A DNA stretch of 11,109 nt. Source: Streptosporangiaceae bacterium (GTDB lineage Bacteria > Actinomycetota > Actinomycetes > Streptosporangiales > Streptosporangiaceae). The position numbers and the translations under genes were made by a program. Shown one piece after another: positions 1-7,295 of the stretch (positions within the stretch are counted from its first letter, which is position 1; each line of letters starts with the position of its first letter). The stretch is from contig JASHXW010000269.1 of NCBI GenBank assembly GCA_030043395.1, positions 1 to 11,109 on the forward strand, written 5' to 3'. The notes under the pieces were generated by a model. The model worked only from the letters and a program-made list of their open reading frames with translations, ran no database searches and was not told the DNA's origin.

Positions 1-2051
1 ATGGCAGGCTCCACCTCGGCGCATATCTGCTGCGATCGCGGGCACCGGGTGCGGAACCGGCAGCCCGACGGCGGGTTGGCGGCGGACGGCAGCTCGCCTT
101 CCACAGCGGGCCGCTGGTGCCGCGCCATGTCCGGATCGGGAAGCGGGATCGCTTCCAGCAGGGCGGCGGTGTACGGATGCGCGGGGCGCTCGTAGACCTG
201 CTCCACCGGGCCGACTTCGACGAGCTTGCCGAGGTACATCACGCCGACGCGATCGGCAAGGTAGCGGACCACGGACAGGTCATGGGAGATGATCATGTAT
301 GTGAGGTCGTGCTCGGCCTGCAGCCGTTTCATCAGGTTGAGCACCTGGGACCGGACGGATACGTCGAGCGCGGAGACGGGCTCATCGGCGACTACCAGCC
401 GCGGCTCGACCGCGAGTGCCCGGGCCAGGCCGATGCGCTGGCGCTGGCCGCCGGAGAATTCGTGCGGGTAAAGGCTCAGAGCCCGGTCGGCTAGCCCCAC
501 CTCGGCCAGCAACTGCCCGATGCGCGCCTGCTGCTCTTCCCGGGTGCCGATCCGGTGCGCGGCGAGCGGCTCCCGGATGATCGACATGACCCGCATCCGG
601 GGATCCAGTGACGAATAAGGATCCTGGAACATGAGCTGGAACTCTCGCCGCTCCCGTCGCAGGGCAGGTCCGCGGAGACGAGAAATCTCGGTGCCGTCGA
701 AGATGATCGAACCGGAATCGGGGGCCTCGAGCGCGGTGATCATGCGTCCGAGGGTGGTCTTGCCGCATCCGGACTCTCCGACGAGCCCGAAGGTCTCCCC
801 GCGGGCGATCTGCAGCGACACACCGGAAACCGCCTTCACCGTTCCGACCTTGCGTTGCAGGACCCCCTTGGTTATCGGGAACTCCTTGGTGACGCAGTTG
901 ACTACCAGCAGCGGCTGGCCGACGGTACTGGCGACGTGTTCAGCAGGATCGACCTGGTTCGCGCGCGGCAGCGGGATCAGCCCGGAACTGACGCTGCCTT
1001 GCACCGGCCCGTCCGCTGGTTCAATCGCCGGCAGAGTGTCCGGAGGTGCCGCGCCAAGATCCTCTGGCGCGGGCTGGCTGATCGGGAAGAAACAGGCATA
1101 GACGTGCCCGGGTTCGCCGGTGAGGACCGGATCTTGCTGCGTGCATCGCTCTTGCACGTGCTGGCAGCGCGGCGCGAACCGGCATCCGGCGGGAGCGTCG
1201 GACAGATCTGGCGGAAGCCCCGGGATGCTGAAGAGCGGGCGCATCTTGTCCGGATGAAGGCTTGGAATCGATTCCAGCAGGGCCTGCGTGTAGGGATGAC
1301 GCATGTCAGTGAAGAGCGTGCGTGCATCGGCAGCCTCCACGATGCGCCCGGCATACATGACCATCACCCGGCTGGCCCGGGCTGCTATCACGCCCATGTC
1401 GTGGGTGATGAGCAGCATTCCCATGCCGAGGCGGTCGGTCAGGTTGCCGAGGAGCTCCAGGATCTGCGCCTGAATGGTCACGTCCAGCGCGGTCGTCGGT
1501 TCATCGGCGATGATCAGTTTCGGCTCGCACGCGAGAGCCATCGCGATCATCACCCGCTGGCGGAGCCCCCCGGACAGCTGATGCGGGTAGGCGTGCAGCC
1601 GTTCTTGTGGCTTCGGCACTCCCACCAGGTCGAGCACCTCAGCGGCACGGTCGAGAGCCTCCTTTCTAGAAGCGCCCCTGTGAGTCCGGACGGGCTCGGC
1701 AATCTGGTCGCCGATCGCCATGGTGGGATCCAGGGAGGTCATGGGATCCTGGTAGATCATGGCAATCTCGTTGCCCCTGACCCGGCGCATTTCGGACTCG
1801 TTCAGGGTAGTCAGTTCCCGGCCCATGAGCTTGATGCTGCCTTCGACGATGCTGCCGCCAGGCGGCAGCAGGCGCATCACCGACATGGCCGTCAGTGACT
1901 TGCCGCATCCGGACTCGCCGACGAGGCCGACGGTCTCGCCCTGACTGATCGTGAGGGCGAGACCGTCGACTGCCTCGACTGTCGAGTGGCGCATGCGGAT
2001 GTGAGTCCGCAAGTCCGAGATCTCGAGCAAGCTCGGCAGTTCCTGACTCAC
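1..2051 (-). CDS. Fused OppD-OppF type ABC transporter ATPase (two nucleotide-binding domains), partial at left edge
   Basis: This is one uninterrupted reading frame of 683 visible codons that runs off the left edge and carries two complete ABC ATPase domains of the dipeptide/oligopeptide importer type. Domain 1 has Walker A GESGCGKS (residues 45-52), Q-loop Q101, signature LSGGL (159-163), Walker B IIADEP (180-185) and H-loop H217. Domain 2 has Walker A GESGCGKT (425-432), Q476, FSGGQ (532-536), VVADEP (553-558) and H590. Both sites therefore look catalytically intact. Each domain ends in the oligo_HPY tail with HPYT and a cysteine cluster (C290, C296, C303, C320; then C664, C670, C677). A Pro/Ala-rich linker at about 325-380 joins the halves. 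The GTG start overlaps the binding-protein stop by four bases (GTGA), implying translational coupling. The protein would energise peptide import at the cytoplasmic face. As I recall, mycobacterial OppD is also a two-domain fusion. The substrate cannot be read from the sequence. Confidence 0.93.
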   Translation of the reverse strand, partial: MSQELPSLLEISDLRTHIRMRHSTVEAVDGLALTISQGETVGLVGESGCGKSLTAMSVMRLLPPGGSIVEGSIKLMGRELTTLNESEMRRVRGNEIAMIYQDPMTSLDPTMAIGDQIAEPVRTHRGASRKEALDRAAEVLDLVGVPKPQERLHAYPHQLSGGLRQRVMIAMALACEPKLIIADEPTTALDVTIQAQILELLGNLTDRLGMGMLLITHDMGVIAARASRVMVMYAGRIVEAADARTLFTDMRHPYTQALLESIPSLHPDKMRPLFSIPGLPPDLSDAPAGCRFAPRCQHVQERCTQQDPVLTGEPGHVYACFFPISQPAPEDLGAAPPDTLPAIEPADGPVQGSVSSGLIPLPRANQVDPAEHVASTVGQPLLVVNCVTKEFPITKGVLQRKVGTVKAVSGVSLQIARGETFGLVGESGCGKTTLGRMITALEAPDSGSIIFDGTEISRLRGPALRRERREFQLMFQDPYSSLDPRMRVMSIIREPLAAHRIGTREEQQARIGQLLAEVGLADRALSLYPHEFSGGQRQRIGLARALAVEPRLVVADEPVSALDVSVRSQVLNLMKRLQAEHDLTYMIISHDLSVVRYLADRVGVMYLGKLVEVGPVEQVYERPAHPYTAALLEAIPLPDPDMARHQRPAVEGELPSAANPPSGCRFRTRCPRSQQICAEVEPA

Positions 2052-3964
2052 TTCGTGAGATACCACTCTTCTGGGTCGATCGCCAGGGTCGGGTCCTGGG
2101 GAATGGCACCGTGCAGTTTCGTGCTGATGACAGAGACCTGGTAATCGGGGTCCGGCTGCCAGAGCACGGGTTCCTCTTTGGCGAGGTAATTCTCGTAGTT
2201 CGTGATGATGGCCGCACTGCCATTACCCGTGAGAGCCGCGTTGATGTCCGAGTTGGTGGTCGGGTCGTTCCAGCTCTCCGCGTCAAGGACGCCGGGCTCG
2301 AACAGTGCGCTGGTCACCGGGTCGGTGAAGGGTGTCCAGCCGCCGTACGTCGCCATCTGCCATCCGCAGTTGGACTGAGTTGGCTTGCACGGAACCGCCT
2401 GGGACAGCACGCTGCCCGCCGAGATGGAGGACAGCGCGATGCTGACGCCGGCCGTGCTCGCGTCTGACTTGAGCGCTTGCTCGACCTGGGCGATCGCCTC
2501 GTTGCCGGCGTAGTAGGTGAACTTGAAGCTCAGCGTGGCGCCTGCCGGTATGCCTGCGCCGCACTGACTGGCGCCGGTTCCGGGCGAGGCGCAAGTGTCG
2601 GTGCCATTGGGAACGACTTTCCAGCCGTGGTCCTTCAGGAGCTTCTCGGCGCCGCTGATGCTGAACGGGTACGCGCCGTTCTTGTCCAGCGCCGATGCGT
2701 ACGAGCTCAGGTAAGGGACCGGGCCGTTCGTCGGCGTGCCGTACCCGTCGAGGAACGCCTTGATGTCCCCCTTCTCGTCGGTGAGCTCCTGCAGTGCCTG
2801 GCGCACGTAGAGCTGGCGGAACTCTGACCGCGCGACGGCGTCAGATGTGTTGTAGTTCAGCAGGATGTAGGCGAACTGATACTGGGGCCACCCGGCCAGC
2901 GTGTATCCGTCCGAGGTGATCGAGCCAGCCGACGGGACTTCTGACTGGGAGATGTAGCCGTAGGTGATGGTGTTGCCCGCGCGCATCACGTCCGTCTCCG
3001 CGGTGTCGGTCGTGTAGGGCAGTTCGGTGAACGTGGTGACACTCGGCTTGGACGGTCCGGAGTACAGCGGGTTGCGAGTGAAGGTCACCGGGCCGCTGGG
3101 GCTGAAGGACTTCATCTTCCACGGGCCGTCGACGACCTGCCACAGCGGATTGGTCGAATAGGTTGCGTCGTTCTTCGACTGCGCGGTGAGGAACTTGTAG
3201 ACCGCGACCGCCCCGGCCTTCGTCTCATCGTAGTTTCCTACCTTGCCGTTGACAGATGTCTTGTCCCAGACCTGCTGCGGCATCGGCTGGATCAGGAATA
3301 GGTCGTTGCCCGCGATCCACTGCGGATTGTACGAATGGATGAGGTTGAAAACCACGGTGTGGGCATTCGGGGTGGACATGCTCTTGATGTCGTCGGGGAA
3401 CTGGCCAGGCGTATACGAGCCGTACTGCAGCTTGTTCGCGATGACGAGATTCATGAAGAACGTGACGTCGCGGCTGGTGACCGGCTTCCCGTCTGACCAG
3501 CGGTAGTTCTTGAGCTTGATCGTGACGACCGTGTTGTGATCGGAGAACTGCGCAGGATAGGCAAGGCTGAGCTTATAGTTAGTCGCCGAGGTGCCGTTGA
3601 TTCCCGGCCAGTAGAGCGGCCGGTACATCAGGAACTGGAACTGATTGAAGTTCTGAACATTGTTGTAGGCAGCAGGCTCCACCGGCATTATGTAGTTGGG
3701 GTGGAAGCCGGGCTGCAAGGCGAAGGTGACAGTGCCCTTCGTGACGGCTCCATTCGCCGCTGACCCAGACGAGCTCGGGCTTGAGCTGCACGCGGCCGCG
3801 ACTAGGCTCACGGCCCCGGCTACCAGGGCAATCTGGCAGATCCGGCGGCGACGGCGGCCGCGAGCAGATGGAACATTGGATGGAGGTGCGGGCTGATCTT
3901 CACAGCCGACGCGGCGATCGCGCGGAACCGCCGACCTGCCGCGTTGCGAGGTGTTTTCGTGCAC
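2048..3964 (-). CDS. Family 5 extracellular solute-binding lipoprotein (peptide/nickel type ABC importer)
   Basis: A 638-residue secreted receptor for the adjacent ABC importer. The N-terminus has an unusually long basic lead (RGRRRRR at 35-41), a hydrophobic core (45-58) and a lipobox-like V-A-A-A-C, with predicted lipidation at C59, followed by a Ser/Gly/Ala spacer. The mature part has SBP_bac_5 features: LxYRPLYW near 113-119, a YRWSDGKPVTSRDV block, VVDGPWKMKSF, FTRNPLYSG, YGTPTNGPVP, and a C-terminal region ending in EEWYLTK. Paired cysteines (TDTCASP/SQCGAG and VPCKP/SNCGW) could form disulfides outside the cell. The GTG start was chosen because AGAAGGGA lies six bases upstream and no other ATG or GTG occurs in frame before the signal core. 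It begins 18 bases after the PLP enzyme and overlaps the ATPase start. Family members bind di- and oligopeptides, but also nickel, opines and sugars, so peptide is the likely ligand from context, not proven. Confidence 0.93.
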   Translation of the reverse strand: MHENTSQRGRSAVPRDRRVGCEDQPAPPSNVPSARGRRRRRICQIALVAGAVSLVAAACSSSPSSSGSAANGAVTKGTVTFALQPGFHPNYIMPVEPAAYNNVQNFNQFQFLMYRPLYWPGINGTSATNYKLSLAYPAQFSDHNTVVTIKLKNYRWSDGKPVTSRDVTFFMNLVIANKLQYGSYTPGQFPDDIKSMSTPNAHTVVFNLIHSYNPQWIAGNDLFLIQPMPQQVWDKTSVNGKVGNYDETKAGAVAVYKFLTAQSKNDATYSTNPLWQVVDGPWKMKSFSPSGPVTFTRNPLYSGPSKPSVTTFTELPYTTDTAETDVMRAGNTITYGYISQSEVPSAGSITSDGYTLAGWPQYQFAYILLNYNTSDAVARSEFRQLYVRQALQELTDEKGDIKAFLDGYGTPTNGPVPYLSSYASALDKNGAYPFSISGAEKLLKDHGWKVVPNGTDTCASPGTGASQCGAGIPAGATLSFKFTYYAGNEAIAQVEQALKSDASTAGVSIALSSISAGSVLSQAVPCKPTQSNCGWQMATYGGWTPFTDPVTSALFEPGVLDAESWNDPTTNSDINAALTGNGSAAIITNYENYLAKEEPVLWQPDPDYQVSVISTKLHGAIPQDPTLAIDPEEWYLTK

Positions 3965-3970
3965 TTGCTA

Positions 3971-3978
3971 TCCCTTCT
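3971..3978 (-). promoter_or_regulatory. Ribosome binding site for the solute-binding protein
   Basis: On the minus strand AGAAGGGA ends six bases before the GTG at 3964. It fits in the 18-base gap after the PLP enzyme stop (3985-3983) and fixes the start of the long, basic signal peptide. Confidence 0.7.
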
Positions 3979-3982
3979 GCTA

Positions 3983-5071
3983 CTAGTGCGGCGATGATGT
4001 TGCGATCGGTTGTCGCGTTGCGCCCTGGTGATCTCGGCTCACCGGCCCGGCGTCGATGAGCGAGGACGCTTCGATGTCTTCTCTTCTGCGCAGCATCCGG
4101 CGCAGGACCTCCGCGCCGACGTTGCCCCCCGAGAGCACCACAACGGCTCCCGCGCCGCCGGCGCTGCCGTTGCGAACCGCTGCCGCCGAAACAGCTCCCG
4201 CAGGTTCGACGATCAGGCGACGCGAAGCGGACAGTGCCGCTGCGGCGTCAAGGATGTCCTCGTCAGATACGGTCACGATCTCGTCAACGAGCCTGATGAC
4301 ATGCGCGAAGTTCAGCGAGCCAAGGGCCTGAGTCCGCACGCCGTCAGCGATGGTCTGGCATACCTTTTCGACCGGCCATTCCACCGGGTGCCGCGAGGCG
4401 AGCGCCTCCCGCGCATCGGCAGCTAGCTCTGGCTCCACGCCGATGACCCGGACCGCCGGCATCACGGCCTTGATAGCTGCCGCGATGCCGCTGATCAGGC
4501 CGCCACCGCCGACCGGCACGATCACCGAGGAAATCTGCGGTACCTGATCGAGGAGCTCCAGGCCGATCATGCCCTGGCCGGCGATGACGTCCGCGTCGTT
4601 ATACGGCGGGATCAGGATCCTGCCCGTCTCACGGGCGATTGCCTCGGCCATTAGCCGGCGCTCGTCACTGCCTTCCCCGCACGTGATGAGCTCGGCTCCC
4701 TCACCCCTGATTGCCCCGGCCTTGGGCCTGGGCGCGTCGCCCGGCACGACGATGGTGGCCTGGGTCCCGCAAAGGCGCGCGGCATGCGCGACGGCAATCC
4801 CGTGATTGCCGCTGGAGTAAGCGATGACTCCCCTGGCCTTGTCTTCAGCGGAGAGCCTGCTGAGCTTGGTCCACACCCCCCGGATCTTGAACGACCCTGT
4901 CGGCTGGAGGTTCTCCAGCTTGAGCCAGGTGTCTCCTTCCCAGCGGATCGCCGGAGTGTTCTTGAATCTTTCCGGCAGTTCGCGGACTGCCGTCTCGATC
5001 GAGGCGAGCGTGACCAGGGGCTCCTCGCCGGGGTCGTCGGCCCGGTTGGCTGGCGTCGTGGCGTCACCCAT
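3983..5071 (-). CDS. PLP-dependent threonine/serine dehydratase or racemase-like enzyme (fold type II)
   Basis: A 362-residue cytoplasmic enzyme of the threonine dehydratase/serine racemase group. The PLP lysine is K62 in GSFKIRG; SSGNHG (86-91) is the substrate loop with the candidate catalytic serine; PVGGGGLISG (186-195) is the phosphate cradle; SGGNVG (314-319) closes the cofactor site. E213, A217 and D219 have the same 0/+4/+6 spacing as the divalent-metal ligands of eukaryotic serine racemase. The catalytic fold ends near residue 330 and there is no ACT regulatory domain, so this is not the long isoleucine-feedback-regulated biosynthetic IlvA form. Likely reactions are deamination of L-threonine or L-serine to 2-oxobutyrate or pyruvate, or racemisation; sequence alone does not separate them. 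The related hydroxyectoine-type EutB role is unlikely without its partner genes. The ATG overlaps the M55 gene end by eight bases, so the pair is probably co-translated. The last ~30 residues look like an unstructured tail. Confidence 0.9.
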   Translation of the reverse strand: MGDATTPANRADDPGEEPLVTLASIETAVRELPERFKNTPAIRWEGDTWLKLENLQPTGSFKIRGVWTKLSRLSAEDKARGVIAYSSGNHGIAVAHAARLCGTQATIVVPGDAPRPKAGAIRGEGAELITCGEGSDERRLMAEAIARETGRILIPPYNDADVIAGQGMIGLELLDQVPQISSVIVPVGGGGLISGIAAAIKAVMPAVRVIGVEPELAADAREALASRHPVEWPVEKVCQTIADGVRTQALGSLNFAHVIRLVDEIVTVSDEDILDAAAALSASRRLIVEPAGAVSAAAVRNGSAGGAGAVVVLSGGNVGAEVLRRMLRRREDIEASSLIDAGPVSRDHQGATRQPIATSSPH

Positions 5072-5909
5072 AACGAGTGTTCCGGGTTGCCCGGACCAGG
5101 GTCCAGATAGCTCCCAGGCACCGGTACCACTGGCGCACGTCGGCCGATGTGTAGCTGACCAACCGTGATCCGGTTGCCTGCACGCCCGGGATGGCCGTCG
5201 CGACGAGCGCGCAGTTCTCGCTGCTGAATTCGATCTCCGCGCACAACTCGGTGACGGGCTCGGGCGCCGTGACCGCGCCGGAATTCAGTTGCCCCATGGC
5301 TCGGCGGGCAGCGTCCGCGAGCTCCTGGCGGACTGCGGCCTGGGGCCGCATGCGACCGGTGAAGCGGCCGAGCGCGTGCTTGGTGATGACCCGCTCGGCG
5401 CCAGGGGCATACCGGTCTGCTTCCGCGCAGGCAACGTCGTCGCCAGTGACCAGCAGCACCGAAGCCCCGAAGGAATTGGCCAGGTACGCGTTGACCGTTC
5501 CCTCGCCCGCGAGCTCGCCGTTCACGCGCAGGGTGTGGATGCCTGCGGCCATGTACGCGTGGCTCAGCAGTCCGCCCGAGCCGGCGGTGCCGTGGTAACC
5601 GAGGAAGACCACCCCGTCGATCCCGCCATCGATCCCTTCGAGCATGCCGAAGCGCCGCGGCACGCCGCGGACGATAGCCGCTCGCGGGTCGATCTGCCCT
5701 GGGTCCAGGCTCGAGCCACTGCCGTGCGCATCGGTGACGACCACTTCGCCCGCACCGTGCTCAATCAGTGCGCCGACGACCGCGTTAACGTCCTCGATCC
5801 AGGATCTGCTCGCGGCCGGCCAGGAGGCCGTCCCGGGGGCGACGTCATCCGGCGTCGCCAGGCCAGTGACGCCCTCCATGTCGGCCGAGATGAGTATCGT
5901 CGGGGCCAC
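5064..5909 (-). CDS. M55 family zinc D-aminopeptidase (DppA-like)
   Basis: A 281-residue M55 peptidase. The family's metal ligands are all visible: D10 and E12 in ISADMEGVTG, H62 in TDAHGSG, H106 in GYHGT and E132 in NGELAGEG. H117 in LSHAY matches the catalytic histidine. Every position is offset by +2 from the Bacillus subtilis DppA numbering as I recall it (D8, E10, H60, H104, H115, E133 or close), so the active site appears complete. DppA is a self-compartmentalising decamer that removes N-terminal D-amino acids, preferring D-Ala-D-Ala and D-Ala-Gly-Gly, and is encoded with a dipeptide ABC transporter, as here. The GTG start directly follows the amidohydrolase TAG with no gap, and GAGG lies five bases upstream. 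The protein has no signal peptide and should be cytoplasmic. D-stereospecificity is inferred from family membership; some M55 members may act on other small peptides. Confidence 0.94.
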   Translation of the reverse strand: MAPTILISADMEGVTGLATPDDVAPGTASWPAASRSWIEDVNAVVGALIEHGAGEVVVTDAHGSGSSLDPGQIDPRAAIVRGVPRRFGMLEGIDGGIDGVVFLGYHGTAGSGGLLSHAYMAAGIHTLRVNGELAGEGTVNAYLANSFGASVLLVTGDDVACAEADRYAPGAERVITKHALGRFTGRMRPQAAVRQELADAARRAMGQLNSGAVTAPEPVTELCAEIEFSSENCALVATAIPGVQATGSRLVSYTSADVRQWYRCLGAIWTLVRATRNTRYG

Positions 5910-7121
5910 CTATGCCTCACCCTCGCGGCTCGTAGCCCACCCAGTCCCGAAAGCGCTGGTGAATGCGGCCCAGTCGATGATCCGGCCTGCGGCGACGGTA
6001 TGGCTCACTGTGCGCAGCGCGCTGAGGTCAGCAGTGGGATCGCCCTCGCTTAGCACGATGAGGTCGGCCAGGTTGCCTGGAGCTATCTCACCCAGCCGAT
6101 CCAGCCCGAGGAGCCGCGCGTTGCCCCTGGTCGCGGCCACGATCGCCTCGCGCGGCTCGATCTCGAGCACATCGGCAATGAGCTGCAGCTCACGCCAGTA
6201 GTCCTCGATGGGCAGGAACATGCTGCAATCGGATCCGACCGCCCACTTCACGCCAAGCTCTGCCGCCCGACGGAATGTCTTGACCTTGTGCGCAAGCAGG
6301 GAGCCAGCACGTTCACGCAGGTCCGGCCACTTCTCGCTTTCGGCGATGGTCTGATAGACGTTCAGGGTCGGAACCAGGAACGCTCCCTTCTCGCCCATCA
6401 GCTCACAGCATTCATCGTCGAGAAACGTGCCGTGCTCTATCGAGTAGGCCCCTGCCTGCAGCGCCCACTTGATTGACCTAGTCGGATGTGCGTGGGCTGC
6501 GACGCGCCGCCCGGCAAGTGCAGCCTCGTCGACGATCGCGGTGATCTCCTCCGCGGTGAACTGGCTCGCGTCCGCCGACTCACTCGCGCGAGCAGCCCCT
6601 CCGCTGCACATCACCTTGATCAGGTCAGCACCAGCCAGGACTTGCTCCCGGACGGCACGCCGTACCTCGGCGACTCCGTCGGCGGCGCGGCCCTTCGGGT
6701 GACCATGCCCCCCGGTGATGGTCAGGTAGGTGCCGGCACAGAGCATCCGCGGGCCCAGGGCCCGGCCCGCGCCGATCGCGTCGCGCAGCGCGATATCGAC
6801 CTGCCGGAAGCTGCCAAGCTCCCGCACGGTTGTCAGGCCAGCTCGCAGGGCACGCAACGCCTGGAACGTGGAGCGTGCTCCCTGGGCTGCCTCCCGATCT
6901 TCTACCGAGCCGGGATAGCCATGCGTCAAGTGGGTGTGCGCATCGATGAATCCCGGCAATACGGCCTTTCCTGCCAGCTCGACGACCTGGGTCTCGGCGG
7001 CAGCATCGAGATGAGGACCCACCGAGCTAATGGTGTCGCCGTCAATCAGTACCTCTGCTGCACGCAACGTGCCGTCGGGACCAAGAACCTTGCCGCCACG
7101 CAGGAGCAGGCTGGCTGACAC
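5910..7121 (-). CDS. Binuclear metal-dependent amidohydrolase (imidazolonepropionase/Xaa-Pro dipeptidase-like)
   Basis: A 403-residue amidohydrolase-superfamily TIM barrel with a beta-sandwich formed from both ends (about 1-55 and 345-385). The subtype I binuclear ligand set is complete: H62 and H64 in FIDAHTHL, K169 in LIKVMCSGG (the carbamylated bridging lysine), H210/H212 in AAHAH, H230 in IEHGT and D298 in VGSDCS. The TGGHGH loop (136-141) and the overall length resemble the group holding Xaa-Pro and Xaa-Arg/Lys dipeptidases and imidazolonepropionase-like hydrolases. Hydrolysis of an amide, N-acyl amino acid or dipeptide is likely, and the exact substrate is not readable. It is the first gene of the leftward operon, which supports dipeptidase activity on imported peptides. 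GTG at 7121 is the called start; its Shine-Dalgarno is mediocre (AAGGG, about 12 bases upstream). No secretion signal is present, so it should be cytoplasmic. Confidence 0.9.
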   Translation of the reverse strand: MSASLLLRGGKVLGPDGTLRAAEVLIDGDTISSVGPHLDAAAETQVVELAGKAVLPGFIDAHTHLTHGYPGSVEDREAAQGARSTFQALRALRAGLTTVRELGSFRQVDIALRDAIGAGRALGPRMLCAGTYLTITGGHGHPKGRAADGVAEVRRAVREQVLAGADLIKVMCSGGAARASESADASQFTAEEITAIVDEAALAGRRVAAHAHPTRSIKWALQAGAYSIEHGTFLDDECCELMGEKGAFLVPTLNVYQTIAESEKWPDLRERAGSLLAHKVKTFRRAAELGVKWAVGSDCSMFLPIEDYWRELQLIADVLEIEPREAIVAATRGNARLLGLDRLGEIAPGNLADLIVLSEGDPTADLSALRTVSHTVAAGRIIDWAAFTSAFGTGWATSREGEA

Positions 7122-7144
7122 GGAGTCGCACCGCCCTTCTCGGG

Positions 7145-7157
7145 AAGTTCTGAACTT
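7145..7157. repeat. 13-base perfect palindrome AAGTTCTGAACTT, candidate operator
   Basis: Two perfect 6-base arms flank a single central base. The site lies about 25-37 bases downstream of the predicted leftward start point and 24 bases before the amidohydrolase start codon, a position suited to a roadblock repressor. It is AT-richer than its surroundings. No regulator gene is in the window to match it with. Confidence 0.45.
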
Positions 7158-7174
7158 GAGCGAACATGGTGTGA

Positions 7175-7194
7175 TACCGGATGCGGGGACGGTA
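7175..7194. repeat. Inverted repeat TACCG-N10-CGGTA overlapping the -10, candidate operator
   Basis: Perfect 5-base arms (7175-7179 and 7190-7194) are separated by ten bases, the spacing expected for a dimeric helix-turn-helix protein binding successive major grooves. One arm coincides with the candidate -10 of the leftward promoter and the other with its likely start point. The arms are short, so chance occurrence is possible. Confidence 0.35.
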
Positions 7195-7217
7195 CTAATG
7201 TTTCAGATCACGGTCAA
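7189..7217 (-). promoter_or_regulatory. Candidate sigma-70 type promoter for the leftward peptide-catabolism operon
   Basis: On the minus strand a near-consensus -35 TTGACC (7217-7212) is followed, after exactly 17 bases, by TACCGT (7194-7189), which keeps the T, A and final T expected of an actinobacterial -10 (TAnnnT). Transcription would start near 7182, giving a leader of about 60 bases to the GTG at 7121. Hexamer and spacing match are seen directly; function is inferred. Confidence 0.5.
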
Positions 7218-7233
7218 GAGTTGAATCAAAAAT

Positions 7234-7262
7234 TTCGGACATCGGCTGCGAGCAGGTATGTT
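7234..7262 (+). promoter_or_regulatory. Weak candidate promoter for the aldehyde dehydrogenase-E1 operon
   Basis: A TATGTT box at 7257-7262 (preceded by GG) matches four or five of the -10 consensus positions. A poor -35, TTCGGA, lies at 7234-7239, 17 bases upstream. The start point near 7269 would give a leader of about 27 bases to the ATG at 7296 and would exclude the TTG at 7221 as start. The -35 is weak, so this is only a candidate. Confidence 0.22.
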
Positions 7263-7280
7263 CAGCTCGCGATGGGCCTG

Positions 7281-7286
7281 GGAGGG
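7281..7286 (+). promoter_or_regulatory. Ribosome binding site GGAGGG for the aldehyde dehydrogenase
   Basis: GGAGGG lies nine bases before the ATG at 7296. It decides the start: the alternatives in the same frame (TTG 7221, ATG 7272) have no comparable Shine-Dalgarno sequence. Confidence 0.75.
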
Positions 7287-7295
7287 CGGAACGCT

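Larger units (their letters stand above)
7122..7295. other. Divergent intergenic region between the two operons
   Basis: This 174-base stretch is the only non-coding interval of note and separates the leftward amidohydrolase gene from the rightward aldehyde dehydrogenase gene. It is visibly less GC-rich than the flanking genes, especially at 7197-7235. It carries the candidate promoters and inverted repeats listed separately. A TTG at 7221 is in frame with the aldehyde dehydrogenase, but the segment before 7296 does not resemble the N-terminus of that family and is better read as leader. Confidence 0.8.

Noticed and set aside
902..904. An apparent TAG that would end the first ATPase domain and separate OppD from OppF
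   Set aside because: It is in another frame. Codon-by-codon reading from GTG 2051 gives an unbroken frame through this point into the second domain.
855..1898. A 347-codon plus-strand open frame antisense to the fused ATPase
   Set aside because: Its product has no recognisable family features and the opposite strand encodes two complete ABC ATPase domains; long antisense frames are common in high-GC coding DNA.
3983..5071. Reading the PLP gene as hydroxyectoine utilisation dehydratase EutB
   Set aside because: No ornithine-cyclodeaminase-like EutC, ectoine hydrolase or deacetylase genes are nearby; the transporter is of the peptide type.
7181..7224. Two tiny plus-strand frames joined by TAATG (five and eight codons) in the intergenic region
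   Set aside because: Neither has a ribosome binding site or any recognisable leader-peptide feature, such as runs of one amino acid followed by a terminator.
7158..7268. Distant imperfect inverted pair GAGCGAACAT (7158-7167) and ATGTTCAGCTC (7258-7268)
   Set aside because: One base is inserted in the second arm and the arms are 90 bases apart; chance is a sufficient explanation without conservation data.
7221..7295. N-terminal extension of the aldehyde dehydrogenase from TTG 7221
   Set aside because: No Shine-Dalgarno precedes it, the residues lack family similarity, it overlaps the leftward promoter region, and ATG 7296 has GGAGGG at ideal spacing.
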